49,023 nt of DNA from Actinomyces vulturis. Its GTDB lineage: Bacteria > Actinomycetota > Actinomycetes > Actinomycetales > Actinomycetaceae. How positions within the stretch are numbered: position 1 is the stretch's first letter; the number at the start of each line of letters is the position of its first letter. This document shows positions 48,934 through 49,023 of this stretch, piece after piece. The notes under the pieces are model-generated. The model ran no database searches, was not told the origin of the DNA, and worked only from the letters and a program-made list of their open reading frames with translations. The stretch covers positions 1 through 49,023 of the forward strand of contig NZ_LZRK01000007.1 of the NCBI RefSeq assembly GCF_001687305.1, written 5' to 3'. The translations under genes were made by a program, and so were the position numbers.

Positions 48934-48966
48934 AAGGGGTCGTGGGTTCAAATCCCGCCAGCCCGA
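48934..48966 (+). other. tRNA 3' fragment (probably tRNA-Pro), attachment site attR
   Basis: AAGGGGTCGTGGG, TTCAAAT and CCCGC form a complete T arm, followed by CAGCCCGA as the 3' acceptor strand and discriminator, with no encoded CCA. The bases to the left do not form a D arm or anticodon arm, so only the 3' third of the tRNA is present. The AAGGGGTC variable loop and CCCGA end fit tRNA-Pro. This is the duplicated end left by integration; the intact tRNA should lie left of the window. Confidence 0.8.
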
Positions 48967-48972
48967 CGATTT

Positions 48973-49007
48973 AATGGCTTACATCACACGATGTAAGCCA
49001 TTTTTCG
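48973..49007 (+). terminator. Chromosomal terminator after the tRNA end
   Basis: 13-bp perfect stem (48973-48985 with 48990-49002) with a 4-nt loop and a T run. It is the normal terminator of the tRNA gene, so sequence from about 48967 onward is chromosome. Confidence 0.8.
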
Positions 49008-49023
49008 TTGCAATTTCAATAAC

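Noticed and set aside
48890-48966. A complete tRNA gene at the right end
   Set aside because: Bases left of 48934 do not form a D arm, anticodon arm or 5' acceptor strand, so only a 3' fragment is present.

Overview
The window carries almost all of an integrated conjugative element (ICE-like), most likely from an Actinomycetota host. The right end shows the integration site: a tyrosine integrase (47657-48766), an AlpA/Xis-like HTH protein (47370-47549), and a 3' fragment of a tRNA gene, best read as tRNA-Pro without encoded CCA, at 48934-48966. A chromosomal-looking terminator follows. The other attachment site is not visible. Pointers to an actinobacterial host are frequent GTG starts, many genes that look leaderless, a TcpC-like transfer protein, and a class 3 intein of the kind common in actinobacteriophages. 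The species cannot be told from the sequence.

Layout. (1) 1-1325: terminator and two tandem paralogous lipoproteins. (2) 10798 down to 1366, minus strand: a type IV secretion (mating-pair) operon with a TcpC/VirB8-like protein, a VirB4 ATPase split by an intein, small membrane proteins and a VirB6/TrbL-like channel protein. (3) 11410 to 24821: DNA-processing block on the minus strand, with a Cas4/RecB-like Fe-S nuclease, SSB, an intein-containing DnaE polymerase, a compact UvrD-like helicase, a sigma-like protein and two Panacea-domain proteins. An orphan EcoRI-type adenine methylase lies on the plus strand, divergent from a YdjM-like membrane protein. (4) 33057 down to 24867: two motor ATPases (FtsK/TcpA-like and VirD4/TraG-like), a NERD-domain protein and a winged-helix protein. 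(5) 33080-33768: a gene-free, compositionally odd hinge with long direct repeats, the best candidate for an origin, followed by a probable ~97-nt small RNA. (6) 33900-41840: small unknown genes, a DinG/XPD-like helicase, then an operon with a ParA/MinD-like ATPase, two further sigma-like proteins and a RuvC-like nuclease. (7) 41902-47288: three secreted, membrane-anchored surface proteins, one an HNH nuclease. (8) Excision/integration module.

The most striking feature is regulatory. Three distinct short motifs recur in front of genes all over the element. Class 1 is CGACCATNNNT, class 2 is TGTCCACATGT and class 3 is the palindrome CCTAGTAGG. In classes 1 and 3 the motif sits at a fixed distance from the start codon of many genes that have no ribosome binding site. 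In other genes the same motif lies further upstream of a normal Shine-Dalgarno. This is what is expected of promoters that make leaderless and leadered mRNAs. Class 1 fronts mainly DNA-metabolism and small genes, class 2 transfer genes, class 3 regulatory, partition, surface and excision genes. The element also encodes three divergent proteins that resemble sigma factors. I infer, without proof, that the element may run its own transcription programme with its own sigma factors. No conventional relaxase, primase or peptidoglycan hydrolase was recognised, although DnaE, SSB, two helicases, and RecB-like and RuvC-like nucleases are present.
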